DNA from: Branchiostoma floridae
Taxonomy: Eukaryota; Chordata; Leptocardii; Amphioxiformes; Branchiostomatidae
Direction of reading: 5' to 3'
NCBI RefSeq assembly: GCF_000003815.2
Contig: NC_049997.1
Location: 13,456,261-13,520,260, forward strand
DNA: 64,000 bases
In this document: piece after piece, positions 23,334 through 34,863 of the stretch
Layout: each line of letters opens with the position of its first letter
Position numbering within the stretch: position 1 is the first letter of the stretch
Made by a program: the position numbers and the translations under genes
The notes under the pieces: model-generated
Told to the model about the DNA's origin: nothing
The model's database searches: none
Seen by the model: the letters and a program-made list of their open reading frames with translations, nothing else

Positions 23334-24809
23334 ATGTTCCGGCTGTTGACTTCTTTTGTTAGGCTGTTTTCCTTGGAGCACCACGACAGGGCGGCATTCT
23401 ACACCTCACCGGTAAGTTTTACGAGGTCAACTCACATCTATTCTGAACGTTTATAACGTGTGGCACAAAAACAAGATTAAGGACGTCAAAGTTTCCTCTA
23501 TGAAAAATCGAGGTTTTATTGTTAGGTGTTAGTTTGTGTCTCTGTTTACATATGTGTTTCGGAATATTTGTGGTCAGCATTACTTAATAAACTCTGAATG
23601 GATTGCGATGGTATTGGGTATATGGGTATTGCAGTAGAACTTTTTTAAATTGTCTTTGACACGCTATGGTCTTGATTTTTTGGTGGCGGATAGTTTTTGA
23701 TGCAACGCGGAAGTGGTATACCACTTCCGCGTTACTTATCTCAAAGGTCCCAGAAAGACCCCAGGATACAAAATGTAGGCTCATTTCCTGTTCCTCAATT
23801 TTTCTGTATGCCTGTTTCCTTATGGAAGACAGTGGGGGAAATGCATTGGACCGAACCAGACGATAAATTAACACAAATGAATAATCAACAAAATAAAATG
23901 AAAAAAAAAAAGAATTGATATGTTTCATCAATTGTACTGTGACGTCCTTGGTTTCATGGAGATGTGTGATATTCAATTTCTTGTTTTGTCTTTTTTTTTT
24001 GACAGGTTCTGAAGAATCAGGCGATTTTCGTCCTCTATCGAGTCCTGGCGGCCGGCGTTTGGGGCTCTTTCAATGTCTGGTCTCTACTGAACGCCCTGTT
24101 GAACCAGAATTGGCTGTGGTTTGCTAGACTCACTCACTGGACCATGATTCTTCTCACGGCTCACCTCGTCTTCAGTGCCGTCCTGGCGTGGAAACATCTT
24201 TGCGAGAAGAAACACAACAAGAAACCTGTACCACAAGACACAGCACAAGACGACAACATGAGTTCTTCTCGCGAACTTAAGACTTCTGAAGACAACGGTA
24301 GTAAATTAACGTGCTGCAACAAGACATCTTGGGTTCTTTTTAACCTGGCTAGCGCTTCTTCGTTTTGTGTCACGTCGCTGTACGTAACTCTGATCGCTAC
24401 TCCACGTCATTTTGTCGGAGTCATGGAACATATTATCAACAGTGTTATAGTCGTTGTAGATATCGTAGTGAATGGAATACCGGTGAAGGTGCACCATTTT
24501 GTTTACCCCAGTTTAGTAGGAACCGCTTATGCAGTCTTCTCAATGATTTATTGGGCACTGGGTGGTCTTGGAAAAAACGGGGAAACTTTTCTCTACCCTC
24601 CGCTTAAATATGAAAAAGAACACAGGGCGAGGACTCTATGTTTCATTGCTGTGTGCCTGGTATTTGTACTGCCGTTGTTACAAGCGTTGTGTTGTGCCTT
24701 GCGCCATCTGAGGTCAAGACTTATTGTAGGATTAGCTCCAAACGTAGGAATTTTGCAATTTTCTCCAGAAAAGGAGGCTAACAACCAGTGTAGCTATATG
24801 CACGTTTAG
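23334..24809 (+). CDS. Rolling-stone-like multi-pass membrane protein
   Basis: Two exons, 23334-23411 (26 codons, MFRLLTSFVRLFSLEHHDR) and 24006-24809, encode 293 aa. The second exon holds about six hydrophobic spans: residues about 33-55, 68-88, 135-157, 168-186, 190-212 and 236-257. The block NGIPVKVHHFVYPSLVGTAY and the following IYWALGG resemble Drosophila rolling stone and related metazoan proteins, where an N-x-I-P-x-x-x-H-x-x-Y pattern is typical. Rolling stone is implicated in myoblast fusion in flies; function here is unknown. A charged loop at residues about 89-134 separates spans 2 and 3. The start at 23334 is chosen because it precedes a phase-0 donor (GTAAGT) that joins the open second exon in frame. 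Confidence 0.8.
23704..23733. promoter_or_regulatory. Perfect 30-bp palindrome with two ETS-type cores
   Basis: AACGCGGAAGTGGTA followed immediately by its exact complement TACCACTTCCGCGTT. Each arm carries CGGAAGTG, an ETS/GABP-like core. It lies in the single intron of the rolling-stone-like gene. A cruciform or transposon-derived palindrome is equally possible. Confidence 0.6.
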
Positions 24810-25490
24810 AATAGTCAGTTATTGACACCGCTTACAATGTACCAAATAGACATGATAAGATATCAAGGGAGGGTCGGCAACACAAAAACATACTTATAGT
24901 TTCGTTGGCTGTTCTAAAATAGGAATGAACTTTATTGCTTGACAATCGCACATGGCAACAATTTCTAAACAACAATACCTGAATAACTACATGGCGGAAT
25001 AATCTAATCCTACATTTAGTAAATACTATCGATAATAGTTTATGAGCATATCATAGATACGTATGGATGAGCTAGTCTTATGTTTGGAATGAAATACATG
25101 TATAAAGAAATTGACCTATGTAGGCAGATATACGATTTTTCCAGATATTTAGTAACTCTTGGTTGCTAGATAAGTTTTTAACTTGGTTTGCGCTCTCCCT
25201 AATCTAGGACATGAAGTTGAAACAAGTAATTCCTTCCTTGTCAGAAATGTTGTTGCATGTTTCTTTGAAAATGTACAGTTCGCTGTTACCACAAGCGGCA
25301 CAATCTAGCTACCTTAAAATGCTTCATAGCTATAGATCCGTTAACCTAGTTCGAGAGCTAAATAGTGCTTTTCATTCCAATATTGATATCGTTAGTTTGA
25401 CCCACTACGTGACAGGAATGGTCTACCTAACGTGAATAGTGTTTGGGTTTCAAAAACGTTCACTTTCTTCTTCTCGTATGAGCCCGATAT
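24810..25490. other. Intergenic, no gene recognised
   Basis: This A/T-rich interval separates the rolling-stone-like stop from the last exon of gene A, so the two genes are convergent. A 74-codon open frame near 25211 has no recognisable features. Confidence 0.4.
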
Positions 25491-25492
25491 TT

Positions 25493-28400
25493 TCACTGCA
25501 CAAAATTCAGAGTCATCTGTGAGCCGTCTCCGTTAGGAACAAGAAAGCCCTTATCAATGAGGTCCTCCACAAACTCGAACTCGATGATTTTATCTTCGAG
25601 GCCTTTTGGGACTGCGCCTCGCGACAGTGCCAAGGCAGCCGCAGGTGTCAGGGAAACATCCTGCAGGTGACCAAACAGATGTTATTCTATTTTATGCCTC
25701 ATCCGACCGAGTGATGTAACCTTCTTGTTGTTACTGATCTATGTACATTTGTATTAGAATTGTCACCACAAAAGCAATGTATATATTTTACATACCATCA
25801 TAAAGTCTCTCGAGTTATGCCGTTGACAGACAGACTCACACACACACGAGTACACACACACACGTACTTGCAAATATACACACACACACAAACAGACGCA
25901 CGCACACAGGCACGCACACACACACACACACATACACACGCACATACACACATGCGCGCGCACATACACACAGATAAACACAACGAAAACATCCATCTAA
26001 AGTTAGGGCACGTCTCAAGTTAGAGCATGATATCTTCTAAACAATTCAAATTCGGTTTTTGTGGTCAAAGAAGCTTACATTTTGATAGTACATGTATACA
26101 TTTTCTGTGGCTCTACTAAACAAATTGTAATGGCTTTTCTTTACTTTAAGATAATACGCACCTCATCATCTGCCGTGATGATACTCCTAGACAAAGCTGG
26201 TGCTAAAATTTGGTCTGCCACAATCTGCATCAGAAGCACTTGGGGGAACAGCCAGAATAAAACTGAAATACATATATTGTTATGTGTAGAAAGAGTTAGA
26301 GACGGTCGCCAAAATTTCAATAGAGAAAGGTTTAGGATGATTACTTACATCGTAGACGCTTGGGAGAATGGTACATAAAGTTTTACATTGCGAGTAGAAA
26401 TGAGGATGCATTCAATTATCATTTCTGCCCTTTCAGGTAGAAAATTGCCCAGACATATTGCTTACTTTCCTTCTTATCAAGAGGGGACCAACGCATGAAA
26501 ACAAGGCATTGTAACGTAGCTGTACTATATTTCGTGTACTAACCAACTTTGTGTATCATTAACTTAAAAACTCAATTCTCGCGAATAACAAAGAATCACT
26601 AAGTATGATCCCTAGTCATCTTTGTCGCGAAATAAGTGATTGTACAGCGAAAGATGAGAATTAATATCTAAAACACGTAACAGTAAATGCCCTACGGATA
26701 CGACACATGGCACAATTTACATGTAATTCGACACTGTAACCTGTCTGCGCTGTGGAAACCAAGACCAATAACTCCCGTTAGCTTTGAAGGAGCTTTAGTC
26801 TTTTCCATTTTCAACACACTTCCATCATGAGTGAAATAACTACATTAAGTATGATATATTGATGCATACCGGCCTTCCCAAGTATTCCCCAGAAGCCCAA
26901 ATCTTCCTCCTTACGGCACAGACTGGCTAGGAACACATCATAGGTCCCAGTCGTGTTGGCCCGCACGAACATGAAGTATCTGTATATGGACGATGGGTTC
27001 GATTCGATTTAATTCAATTGAAGTTTATTTCTTTTGTCAGGACTACTTCTAATACTTCCTGCCAATAAACCTGAGGTGGACAATATTGACTTCAGTTCGA
27101 CATTCATGATCACTTCCTGCCAGTTGCGATATGTAAATACTGTCGGTTGCGATGTCACGATCGGTTGAGACTCTTTCTCATTGAAATGTAGCCATTAGGC
27201 CACAGCAAGTAAATTTCATGGATGACATCCTCTGCAGACTGCAAAAATAATGAGATAGGGCGAAAAAAAACAAGATGGGTAAAAAAAAAACAAGATGGCT
27301 AAATTTTCAAAGTAGACACCATAAACGTCGTAACAAGAGTTTAAGTGACAAAACATGGTAGCACTGACAACAAATCATTCATTCCTGTATTCAAGAAGTG
27401 AACTAGTGTTGTTAAATTGACACTATTGTGGTAGACTGGTATTACCTACCAAGCTGCCAACTACACTCATGACTTCCATAGTGGTGCCACTTTTACAGCT
27501 ATTCAGCTGGTTTCACTTCTATAACTACAGACATGGCTACCTCGCTAGTGTGACTTCTACAAGTGCAATCATTAGGCTAAAACACAACATACTGTCCCAT
27601 TTTGGTACTTTCTTGTCATGTTGACCATCTCCAAGGAAGAAAAAAATTCTTGTTTTTTTTTCTGAAATCAGGCGAAAATTAATGAGCGCGCGGATGTCAT
27701 CCATAAAATTTACTTGCTGTGGCCTTATAGGNNNNNNNNNNNNNNNNNNNNNNNNNNNNNNNNNNNNNNNNNNNNNNNNNNNNNNNNNNNNNNNNNNNNN
27801 NNNNNNNNNNNNNNNNNNNNNNNNNNNNNNNNNNNNNNNNNNNNNNNNNNNNNNNNNNNNNNNNNNNNNNNNNNNNNNNNNNNNNNNNNNNNNNNNNNNN
27901 NNNNNNNNNCCGCATATTCGCGGTAAAAATTCGGGCCCTAATATTTTTGCGAGACACGGTACAAAAAAACGGTACAAAATAGAAAGCCCGATAAATTAAG
28001 AAAAGACGTCAAAAAACAGCCGGAACCGAACCTCTGCTTGGAGAGTAGTCTGTACCCTCCATAACCCACAAGAATACAAATAGACAAGGAAACCGAAAAC
28101 AAAACCCCAGTACATGCAGACAATAGATCACTTCAAAGGACACCACCAGCTAACCTTCCTTCCAGCGCTAAATTCATAAAACTTGTCAGCTTTGAAGTTC
28201 AACTTAAAGTATACGTACCTGTAAAACACACGTTTGGACCCCTCGTGATTCCCTCCTTTGTACACGTGCACTTGACCGTTAGTGTGCATCTTCTTCACTA
28301 ACTCAAGCCGAGCCTGTGTCAGAAAAAAATCGCAATTTGACAGTTATGTCTCTAGACAAAACAGCTTTCAAAAAATGACCGCAAATGTAGCATGGTCTAT

Positions 28401-28857
28401 CAAAAGACACTAAATGTTTACCCAGAACTTGCTATTGTAGCCTGGGTACCATCCTATTTCTACCGGTTCCCTAAAAAAATATTTAGGGAACCGGTAGAAA
28501 TAGGATGATCTGTGAACAAATTTCAACCGACAGATTCTGTCTGTGTCAATTCTATGGTTTATTTCCATTCTTTTTTTCGCTTGTAGCAGTGTCCCGAATT
28601 GTTTGGGAAAACATATCAAAACGAGAGCTATTAGTAACGTTACAACCCCAAACTGTATTGATATTCCCGAAGCACTTATAATAGAGTTGCCAGTGTTGTT
28701 AGTATTATACATCTACCTTCACATCTTTCTTGAAGTCAGGACAGCTGACGTCGTCCAAGTTATCGACAATATCTGCAAGGTTCCCCCTCCTCACACCTGT
28801 GTACGTCTTGATCCTGAACTCCTTACTGAGAGACTGCCAGCCGTGTGATCGCAGGGT
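25493..28857 (-). CDS. Uncharacterised six-exon family, gene A (exon 1 not visible)
   Basis: Five exons on the minus strand: 28857-28717, 28313-28219, 26979-26870, 26262-26162 and 25660-25493 (141, 95, 110, 101 and 168 bp), in frame for 204 residues to a TGA. The conserved blocks in order are SHGWQSLSKEFRI, VHVYKGGNHEGSKRVFYR, FVRANTTGTYDVFLASLCRKEE, IVADQI...ITADDE, and PKGLEDKIIEFEFVEDLIDK near the C-terminus. No signal peptide or known domain is recognised; the fourth block contains a moderately hydrophobic helix (LFWLFPQVLLMQIV). The 5' exon seen in genes B and C has no counterpart between 28857 and the palindrome; the 100-bp N run at 28985-29084 may hide it, or it is lost. Intron phases match genes B and C exactly, so this is a paralogue. 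Confidence 0.75.
25835..25985. repeat. CA-rich microsatellite
   Basis: An imperfect run of ACAC with CGCACA and ACAT interruptions, in the last intron of gene A. The long open frames across it on both strands are repeat artefacts. Confidence 0.85.
27198..27724. mobile_element. Harbinger-like MITE, GGCCACAGC family, copy 2
   Basis: It starts GGCCACAGCAAGTAAATTTC and ends AAAATTTACTTGCTGTGGCC, flanked by TTA on both sides (27195-27197 and 27725-27727). It is inverted relative to copy 1 at 22667 and about 320 bp longer because of unrelated sequence inside. It lies in the intron between exons 3 and 4 of gene A. An N run begins 5 bp beyond the right TTA. Confidence 0.7.
27732..27909. other. Assembly gap (N)
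   Basis: 178 unresolved bases in an intron of gene A. Confidence 0.99.
28450..28507. repeat. Perfect 26-bp inverted repeat, 6-nt loop
   Basis: Left arm 28450-28475 (starts CATCCTATTTCTACC) pairs without mismatch with 28482-28507; the loop is AAAATA. It lies in the intron between exons 2 and 3 of gene A. It could be a minimal foldback transposon or a hairpin RNA. Confidence 0.7.
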
Positions 28858-28984
28858 CTTTGACGAAGAACAAAACCGTATCTTGTAGTTATACATGTAA
28901 CGTTAGTATTTACTTACGTCCACCACAAAGGTTATGTTTTCGGTCCCGTTTGTGTGTTTGTGTGTGTGTGCGTTTGAGAAAATA

Positions 28985-29084
28985 NNNNNNNNNNNNNNNN
29001 NNNNNNNNNNNNNNNNNNNNNNNNNNNNNNNNNNNNNNNNNNNNNNNNNNNNNNNNNNNNNNNNNNNNNNNNNNNNNNNNNNNN
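28985..29084. other. Assembly gap (N) within CA/GT microsatellite
   Basis: 100 unresolved bases flanked by GTGTGTTT and ACACACAC sequence, just upstream of gene A exon 2; exon 1 of gene A could be in it. Confidence 0.99.
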
Positions 29085-29535
29085 GCACAGACACACACAC
29101 AAACACACACACAAACACACACACAAACACACACACAGACACACTCAAAACTATACCTCCATTTTTCCATGGAGGTAATAATAAGGGTCAACTATTTTGG
29201 GCGTGTTCTTAGGCCTTTTGTCGGACTTTCCATTTCCCCCCTTTTCTTCGTGAAAGAAAGGGGACAACATAGCTCACAATAACAACAACGACAACTGTTT
29301 TTTTCCACGCACAATTCCTGAGTGGAACGCCCTGCCTGGCACGGTTGTGCTCCCAACGTTCAGTGCCTCCGTGCCAGGCAGGCGGCCTGCCCGCCCTAAC
29401 CCGACCTAAACTCCCCCAACCCCTACAATGCCCCATCCGGGGCTATTTGGGGGTACTCCAATGTAGATGTAGATGTAGACAAGTTATAAAAAAGCGTATC
29501 CATATTGACATGTGCACCTTTTTTACTGCTTACAG

Positions 29536-29694
29536 GACATGTCCGCAACCTCCAAGGCACTTTTGGCGTGGTCACTGTCGCGAGGTGTGGTCCCAAAAGG
29601 CCTCGAAGATAAAATTGTCGAGTTTGAGTTTGTGGACAAGGGTTTTCTTGTTACTAATGGAGACGGCTCGCAAATGACCTTGAAGTTCGGATAG
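29536..29694 (+). pseudogene. Orphan last exon of the six-exon family (remnant A')
   Basis: It has a good acceptor (TTACAG) and an open frame DMSATSKALLAWSLSRG to KFG-stop, but it is 12 bp shorter than gene B exon 6 because the EDLI codons are missing (FEFVDKGFL instead of FEFVEDLIDKGFL). No upstream exons exist on this strand. It is the left-arm copy of gene B exon 6, so it is most likely a non-functional by-product of the inverted duplication. Confidence 0.8.
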
Positions 29695-30239
29695 TTTTAT
29701 TAACAGTCTTATAGCCTGATGTTTGTCCTTTATAGCTCTGGCTCGATCCACTGATCGTTTATGGGCCTAGTATCACACTTATGCCTTCATCATTGTTGTG
29801 ATAGTAGCTATTATGATTACTAACTCAGAGGTGTTCAACAAGCAACGATGGGTTCACGCTGCAGTACCGTTTCCTCTTATTAGGCGGCGCAGGTGAGACG
29901 CCTTGTAGTTGAAATGTCATGATTGAACTCTTCTATATAATGGTAGTGTTGCAGTAGCACTGTTGGTGGAGAATGCGGGATAACCACGTGAAAAACAGTC
30001 TTGAACACAGCTGTCAAAGAGTATGTAAGACTTATAAGTATTCTGTTGCAGACAGCGTAGCATGAACGACCATAATATTACCACCACTTACACAAGTCAT
30101 AAAGACATACTATTAGAGACGTAAGCTATATGGTTTGTCAGTAACCCTCAGCGCATGTCAGTAAATGTCACCAGTATGTAGCACCATGGCATAGAAAATA
30201 GAGACTGGTCACAAGCCTACAGATAAAAAAAACGTTATT

Positions 30240-31740
30240 TTTACACCACTGGCACCAGTAAATAGATGGTCTATGAATGTCCAGAAAGTAGCGCGATACG
30301 TTCTTACATCCAGCTGTCATCTTTAATTATATAAACCCAGAGAAAACAGAGTACTGTCGATACGTAATGTTTATCCCTGAGCAGAAACCCCTCCTCTTAC
30401 TATGTCTACCAATTTTCATGCACCACCGACCACCATGTGAAAATAAAACATCAAAATTCAGAGGCATTGCAAAATGTTATAAACCCACTAAGTGTTGATA
30501 ATAGTAAAGCGCGAAACTAGGATACAGATCTAAAACATTAATTACATCNNNNNNNNNNNNNNNNNNNNNNNNNNNNNNNNNNNNNNNNNNNNNNNNNNNN
30601 NNNNNNNNNNNNNNNNNNNNNNNNNNNNNNNNNNNNNNNNNNNNNNNNGGAAAATGTAGGTTATTTCAAAGCCTACGATACAGCTGAAGTCCCTCTAATG
30701 TCCAGAAAGTGGCGCGATACGTTCTTACATCCAGCCTGCATTGCCCAACTACATAAACAACCTATAGAAAACACGTGGATAGTTGACACGTAACATCCAT
30801 GTACAGACCCCCTCCCTTTACCATTCCTACTAATTCGACCATGTAAAAGTACAACAAAATTAAAAAAAATGTCTACACGGACTCATACAGTGATAATAGT
30901 GAAGTGCAAAATCAGAGTACAGGTCTAAAACATTGTTTACACCACTGGCACCGGTAAGTAGATAATCCATGGGAAAATATGAGTTATTTTCAACCCTACG
31001 ATACAGCTGAAGTACCTTACATGTCCAGAAAGTAGCTCAATATGATCTCATATTCAGCTTGGGGGACCAACTACACAAACAGACCAAGAAAAACAAATGA
31101 ACTACCGACACGTAAGTCGTAACATCCCTGTGCAGACCCCCTCCCTTACCATGTCTACATATTCTGTTACATCATCGACGACCATGTAAAAATACAACAA
31201 TAAAATTCAACGATAGAAAAAAACGTCATAAACCCAAGGTGTGTTGATGATAGTGGAGTGCGAAACTAGAGTACCGATCTAAAACATTATTTACACCACT
31301 GGCACCGGTAAGTAGATAATCCATGAGAAAAATGGATTACTTAAACGCCTACAGTGAAGCTGAAGTACCTTACATGTCCAGAAAGTAGCGCGATACGTTC
31401 CTACATCCACCCTGCATTGCCCAACTACATAAACAACCTATAGAAAACACGTGGATAGTTGACACGTTACAGCCCTGTGTAGACCCCCCTCCCCTTACCA
31501 ATTTTCCTGCACCACCGACAACCATGTAAAAATGCAACAACAATATTCAAAGATGTAAGAAATGTAATAAATCCACGGACCCCGATTCTTGATAATAATG
31601 GTGAAGTGTGAAACTATATTGCAGACATATAACAATATTTACGTACATCACTAGTACTGACACCGGTGCTTGCGATACAACTGAAGTACGTTATATGTCC
31701 AGAAAGTAGTTCGATACGTTCTCACATTCAGCTTGGGAGC
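30240..31740 (+). repeat. Roughly 340-bp tandem repeat array (left arm)
   Basis: Five units are marked by TGTCCAGAAAGTAGCGCGAT at about 30277, 30700, 31020, 31375 and 31698, each followed by TTCTTACATCCAGC-like sequence and a CCCCCTCCC block. Spacing is 320-355 bp except the first pair, which spans the N run 30549-30648. Units contain no conserved ORF. A related, more diverged unit is seen at about 33710. Confidence 0.75.
30549..30648. other. Assembly gap (N) inside tandem array
   Basis: 100 unresolved bases; probably repeat sequence, judged from the right arm at about 41040-41150. Confidence 0.99.
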
Positions 31741-32810
31741 ACCTCACAAACAACCCAAGGAAAACAAGAGAGCTATAAGGACTACGTAACAGGTCTGAAC
31801 GAAAACCCCGGCCCACTATTACATCAAAATTTATGAACTAATTTCCCCCATCATGAGTGATTATGAATTCCACAACGTAAAACATAACTTAACAAATGCA
31901 AAGGAACTGTGGATACTATCACACCAAACTAAGAAAAAACAAGATATTCTATGTACGTATACTTAAGTGAATTTTACGAAAAGTTGTTGCCTTTCTTTTA
32001 TTTGGAATATAGATCTATGAAATAATTATGAATGATGACGTTTGTCGACGTTTGATTTTTTATTCGTACATTTGAAAACATTAACAGTGAAGTGAGGAAA
32101 GGTATTTCAACAAAAGTGCAGGAGGAGGGTAAAAGACTTATACAATGCCTTCCTCCATTTATCCAAATATCAATCATAGTACAATGTAATAAGTATAAGA
32201 TTAAATCAAGAACAAAGATATAACAAAATACTGGAGGAGATCGGTAGAATATAAATTAAGTACAAGCAAGTAATCATTAGTTGTGCCAAAGAATTACATG
32301 CCATTGACAAGAAAATTCATGTGATAATATAGCATACTCAAAATGAATATAACTCAGATGTTTCGCAGTTGAAAACGACACAATATACTCGAATAGTTAT
32401 ATACAGATTATGTGAAACTAACATTTTCTGATTTATTTCACAACTGGGTGTTAGGGATTGAAATTCACATCATGATTCAATATGTACCCTGAAGTAAGCT
32501 ATCGCATACCCTGCAATTGATTGCTGAGGAAAAACGTGTTCTAAAATGCCTGAATAATGATTTTCTCGATGGTGGCCGGGTTTAGTATTAGTTCAGTATT
32601 CTCAATGTAGGAGCGTGTGTACAGTCTCTACTAACATTTAGGTCATGGCGGACTGAGGAGCAGTATAAATACGCACAGCAAATTGACTTTCTAGTATGTT
32701 GTAGTTCACTGCAAATGATATTCAAGCCCCTAGCACGCACATATACAGCTGAACATGGCTTCTCGACTTTTTGCAGACCATGCATGGTTGGGAGGTAGTA
32801 ATACTGTAAG

Positions 32811-32993
32811 TGCAGAAATGTTCGCGGTGGATTAATGTTCGCGGTTTTCGCGGTGACCACTTCACCGCGAACTTAGAACCACCGCGAACATTTTTCTATT
32901 ATGGTATTAGACTGCAGTCTACGGTTACCGCGAACTTAAATCCTTTTTCCCGCTACCGCGAAATTAAATCCCCGCGAACTTAAATAATATTGA
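32811..32993. mobile_element. GCGGT...CCGCGAA interspersed element, copy 2
   Basis: It begins ACTGTAAGTGCAGAAATG and ends CCGCGAACTTAAATA. Internally GTTCGCGGTGG and CCACCGCGAAC form inverted segments. The right arm has an empty site near 38550 (GGTAGTATATAACATATTG), so this copy inserted after the arms formed. Copy 1 lies at 2148. Confidence 0.7.
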
Positions 32994-33014
32994 TTGGAGA
33001 CAATCAGATCTAGA

Positions 33015-33271
33015 CATAGGCGGTAGGCCAAGGAATTGTTGTCGGATCTCCCATGCTTTTATACTGCCTGGATGATGTTACGAGTGTGGCTCTAAATGAA
33101 GTACATGTACTCGGGATCACCCGAGCGGGTACCGAACGTCGGCGAGTTCCGAGTGGATCGGTGCCTTTGAATTGGCTTGAGTGCCAGTTTCGTTGATTGT
33201 GGCACCACTGTACTGTATTTCCTCTTTGTTGCAAAACAACAACAACAACAATTCCGAGGCCTATTGCCCAT
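33015..33271. mobile_element. hAT-like MITE with 8-bp target duplication
   Basis: The 257-bp insertion starts CATAGGCGGTAGGCC and ends GGCCTATTGCCCAT, with inverted termini continuing into GGAATTGTTGT. It is flanked by exact GATCTAGA copies (33007-33014 and 33272-33279). The right arm has a single GATCTAGA at the equivalent site near 38522-38529, confirming the borders. An 8-bp duplication is the hAT signature. Confidence 0.85.
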
Positions 33272-34325
33272 GATCTAGAGGAGCTAGAATATGATGGATT
33301 ACAGGCTACTAGTACCATTTTCAGTAGTAGCCACTAGCTCAATATTTTCGCTTGCTGACTATGTGCAATAGAAAGCGAAACGATTGGTTTCTACGGTGGA
33401 TGGCACCCAGGAAAGGCCACTCCCCAAACAGCCCTGACACTGATTTGATAGGGGGTGTTTGGGAGTAACGTCGTAGGAAGATCCTGAATCTTTCACTTTA
33501 GCCACACTACATTTTTATTAATCCAAAACACAGCGAAATGCATTCACCTGCTTTTAATTTAAGCGGTAACACCCCCCCTCCCTGCCAAGGAATCTGAGAG
33601 ACTAAAATTCGAGACTAGAACATGCATTTTAAGGATCCCGTACAGTACTAGTCAGGAAGGAGATATCAAACGTGTGGGGAAATATTTAATTTTACACCAA
33701 CAGAGAACTGTCCAGAATGTGGTACAAAACGCGCGCATATTCAGCCGTGGATCGCCGACTACATAAACAGCAAAAGAAAACAACCATGCAATCGACCATA
33801 CATGTATACAAAGACGCACCCCACCCAACTCCCGAAAACAGACCAATCCCCTTAGATTAAACGCTTGTCCTGCTATCATGCTAACAATTTTTTTGCCAAT
33901 ATAGTCTGCCTCAGCTACTGTAGTGGCCTCATCATATCAGTAAAACTTGACTTCTTTTCTGCTGCTGCTGTAGATAGATTTATTACCTATATATTTTGGG
34001 TAGCGTTTGTGTGTTTTTGTGTGCTTGTTGAAGGCCATCATAACTCGAGAACGCCTGGATGGACTGTATTGTTATTTGGTCTGTTACGTGACCTGCAAAC
34101 GGATTTTGGGCGCCCTAGCGGCTTGGTACGGTACTGCAGCGGAACTTCCGGGTTTGATATCTCGCACAAGGCTGTGTGGGGTAAGGGCAGACAGTAACAG
34201 TTGCTGACATTTGAGTTTTCCGTCGCGCTGAGAGCGCGGTGGGGTCGCCAGAGACACTCCACTAGAAGCAGTTTTTCTGGCATCGCGGCGCTCTCACGAC
34301 GATGAGGCCCATTTGGCATCGCAGC

Positions 34326-34688
34326 NNNNNNNNNNNNNNNNNNNNNNNNNNNNNNNNNNNNNNNNNNNNNNNNNNNNNNNNNNNNNNNNNNNNNNNNNNN
34401 NNNNNNNNNNNNNNNNNNNNNNNNNNNNNNNNNNNNNNNNNNNNNNNNNNNNNNNNNNNNNNNNNNNNNNNNNNNNNNNNNNNNNNNNNNNNNNNNNNNN
34501 NNNNNNNNNNNNNNNNNNNNNNNNNNNNNNNNNNNNNNNNNNNNNNNNNNNNNNNNNNNNNNNNNNNNNNNNNNNNNNNNNNNNNNNNNNNNNNNNNNNN
34601 NNNNNNNNNNNNNNNNNNNNNNNNNNNNNNNNNNNNNNNNNNNNNNNNNNNNNNNNNNNNNNNNNNNNNNNNNNNNNNNNNNNNNNNN
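34326..34688. other. Assembly gap (N), left arm
   Basis: 363 unresolved bases. The equivalent right-arm sequence is about 37332-37530 (roughly 200 bp) and includes GC-rich palindromic GGCGCTCTCACGGCGCTCTC sequence, which may explain the gap. Confidence 0.95.
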
Positions 34689-34863
34689 ACCAGATCCAGT
34701 ATCAATTGTTGTATGGTCGCTCAGGCCTAGTAGAAGGGCGGGGCCTGAATGTATACCTGTGTGTTCTCCATTGACACTGCTGTCATTCTTGTTTTCAGGG
34801 GTCTTTAGTCTTCACCTAGCTGGGTCGGATTTGTCTGACACCTGTCTTGTTCATGTCCCCTTA

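Noticed and set aside
24161-24373. 70-codon minus-strand ORF in the rolling-stone-like gene
   Set aside because: Shadow of the coding exon on the other strand.
25840-25985. CRISPR-like regular repeats
   Set aside because: Simple-sequence DNA in a eukaryotic genome; no spacer/repeat structure and no cas genes anywhere in the window.
25760-26023. His/Thr-rich and Cys/Val-rich ORFs
   Set aside because: CA microsatellite within an intron of gene A.
31740-31970. Conserved small protein shared by palindrome arms (SDYEFHNVKHNLTN...)
   Set aside because: The left-arm copy has a 5-bp deletion that breaks the frame and neither copy has a start or splice context; similarity follows from the duplication.
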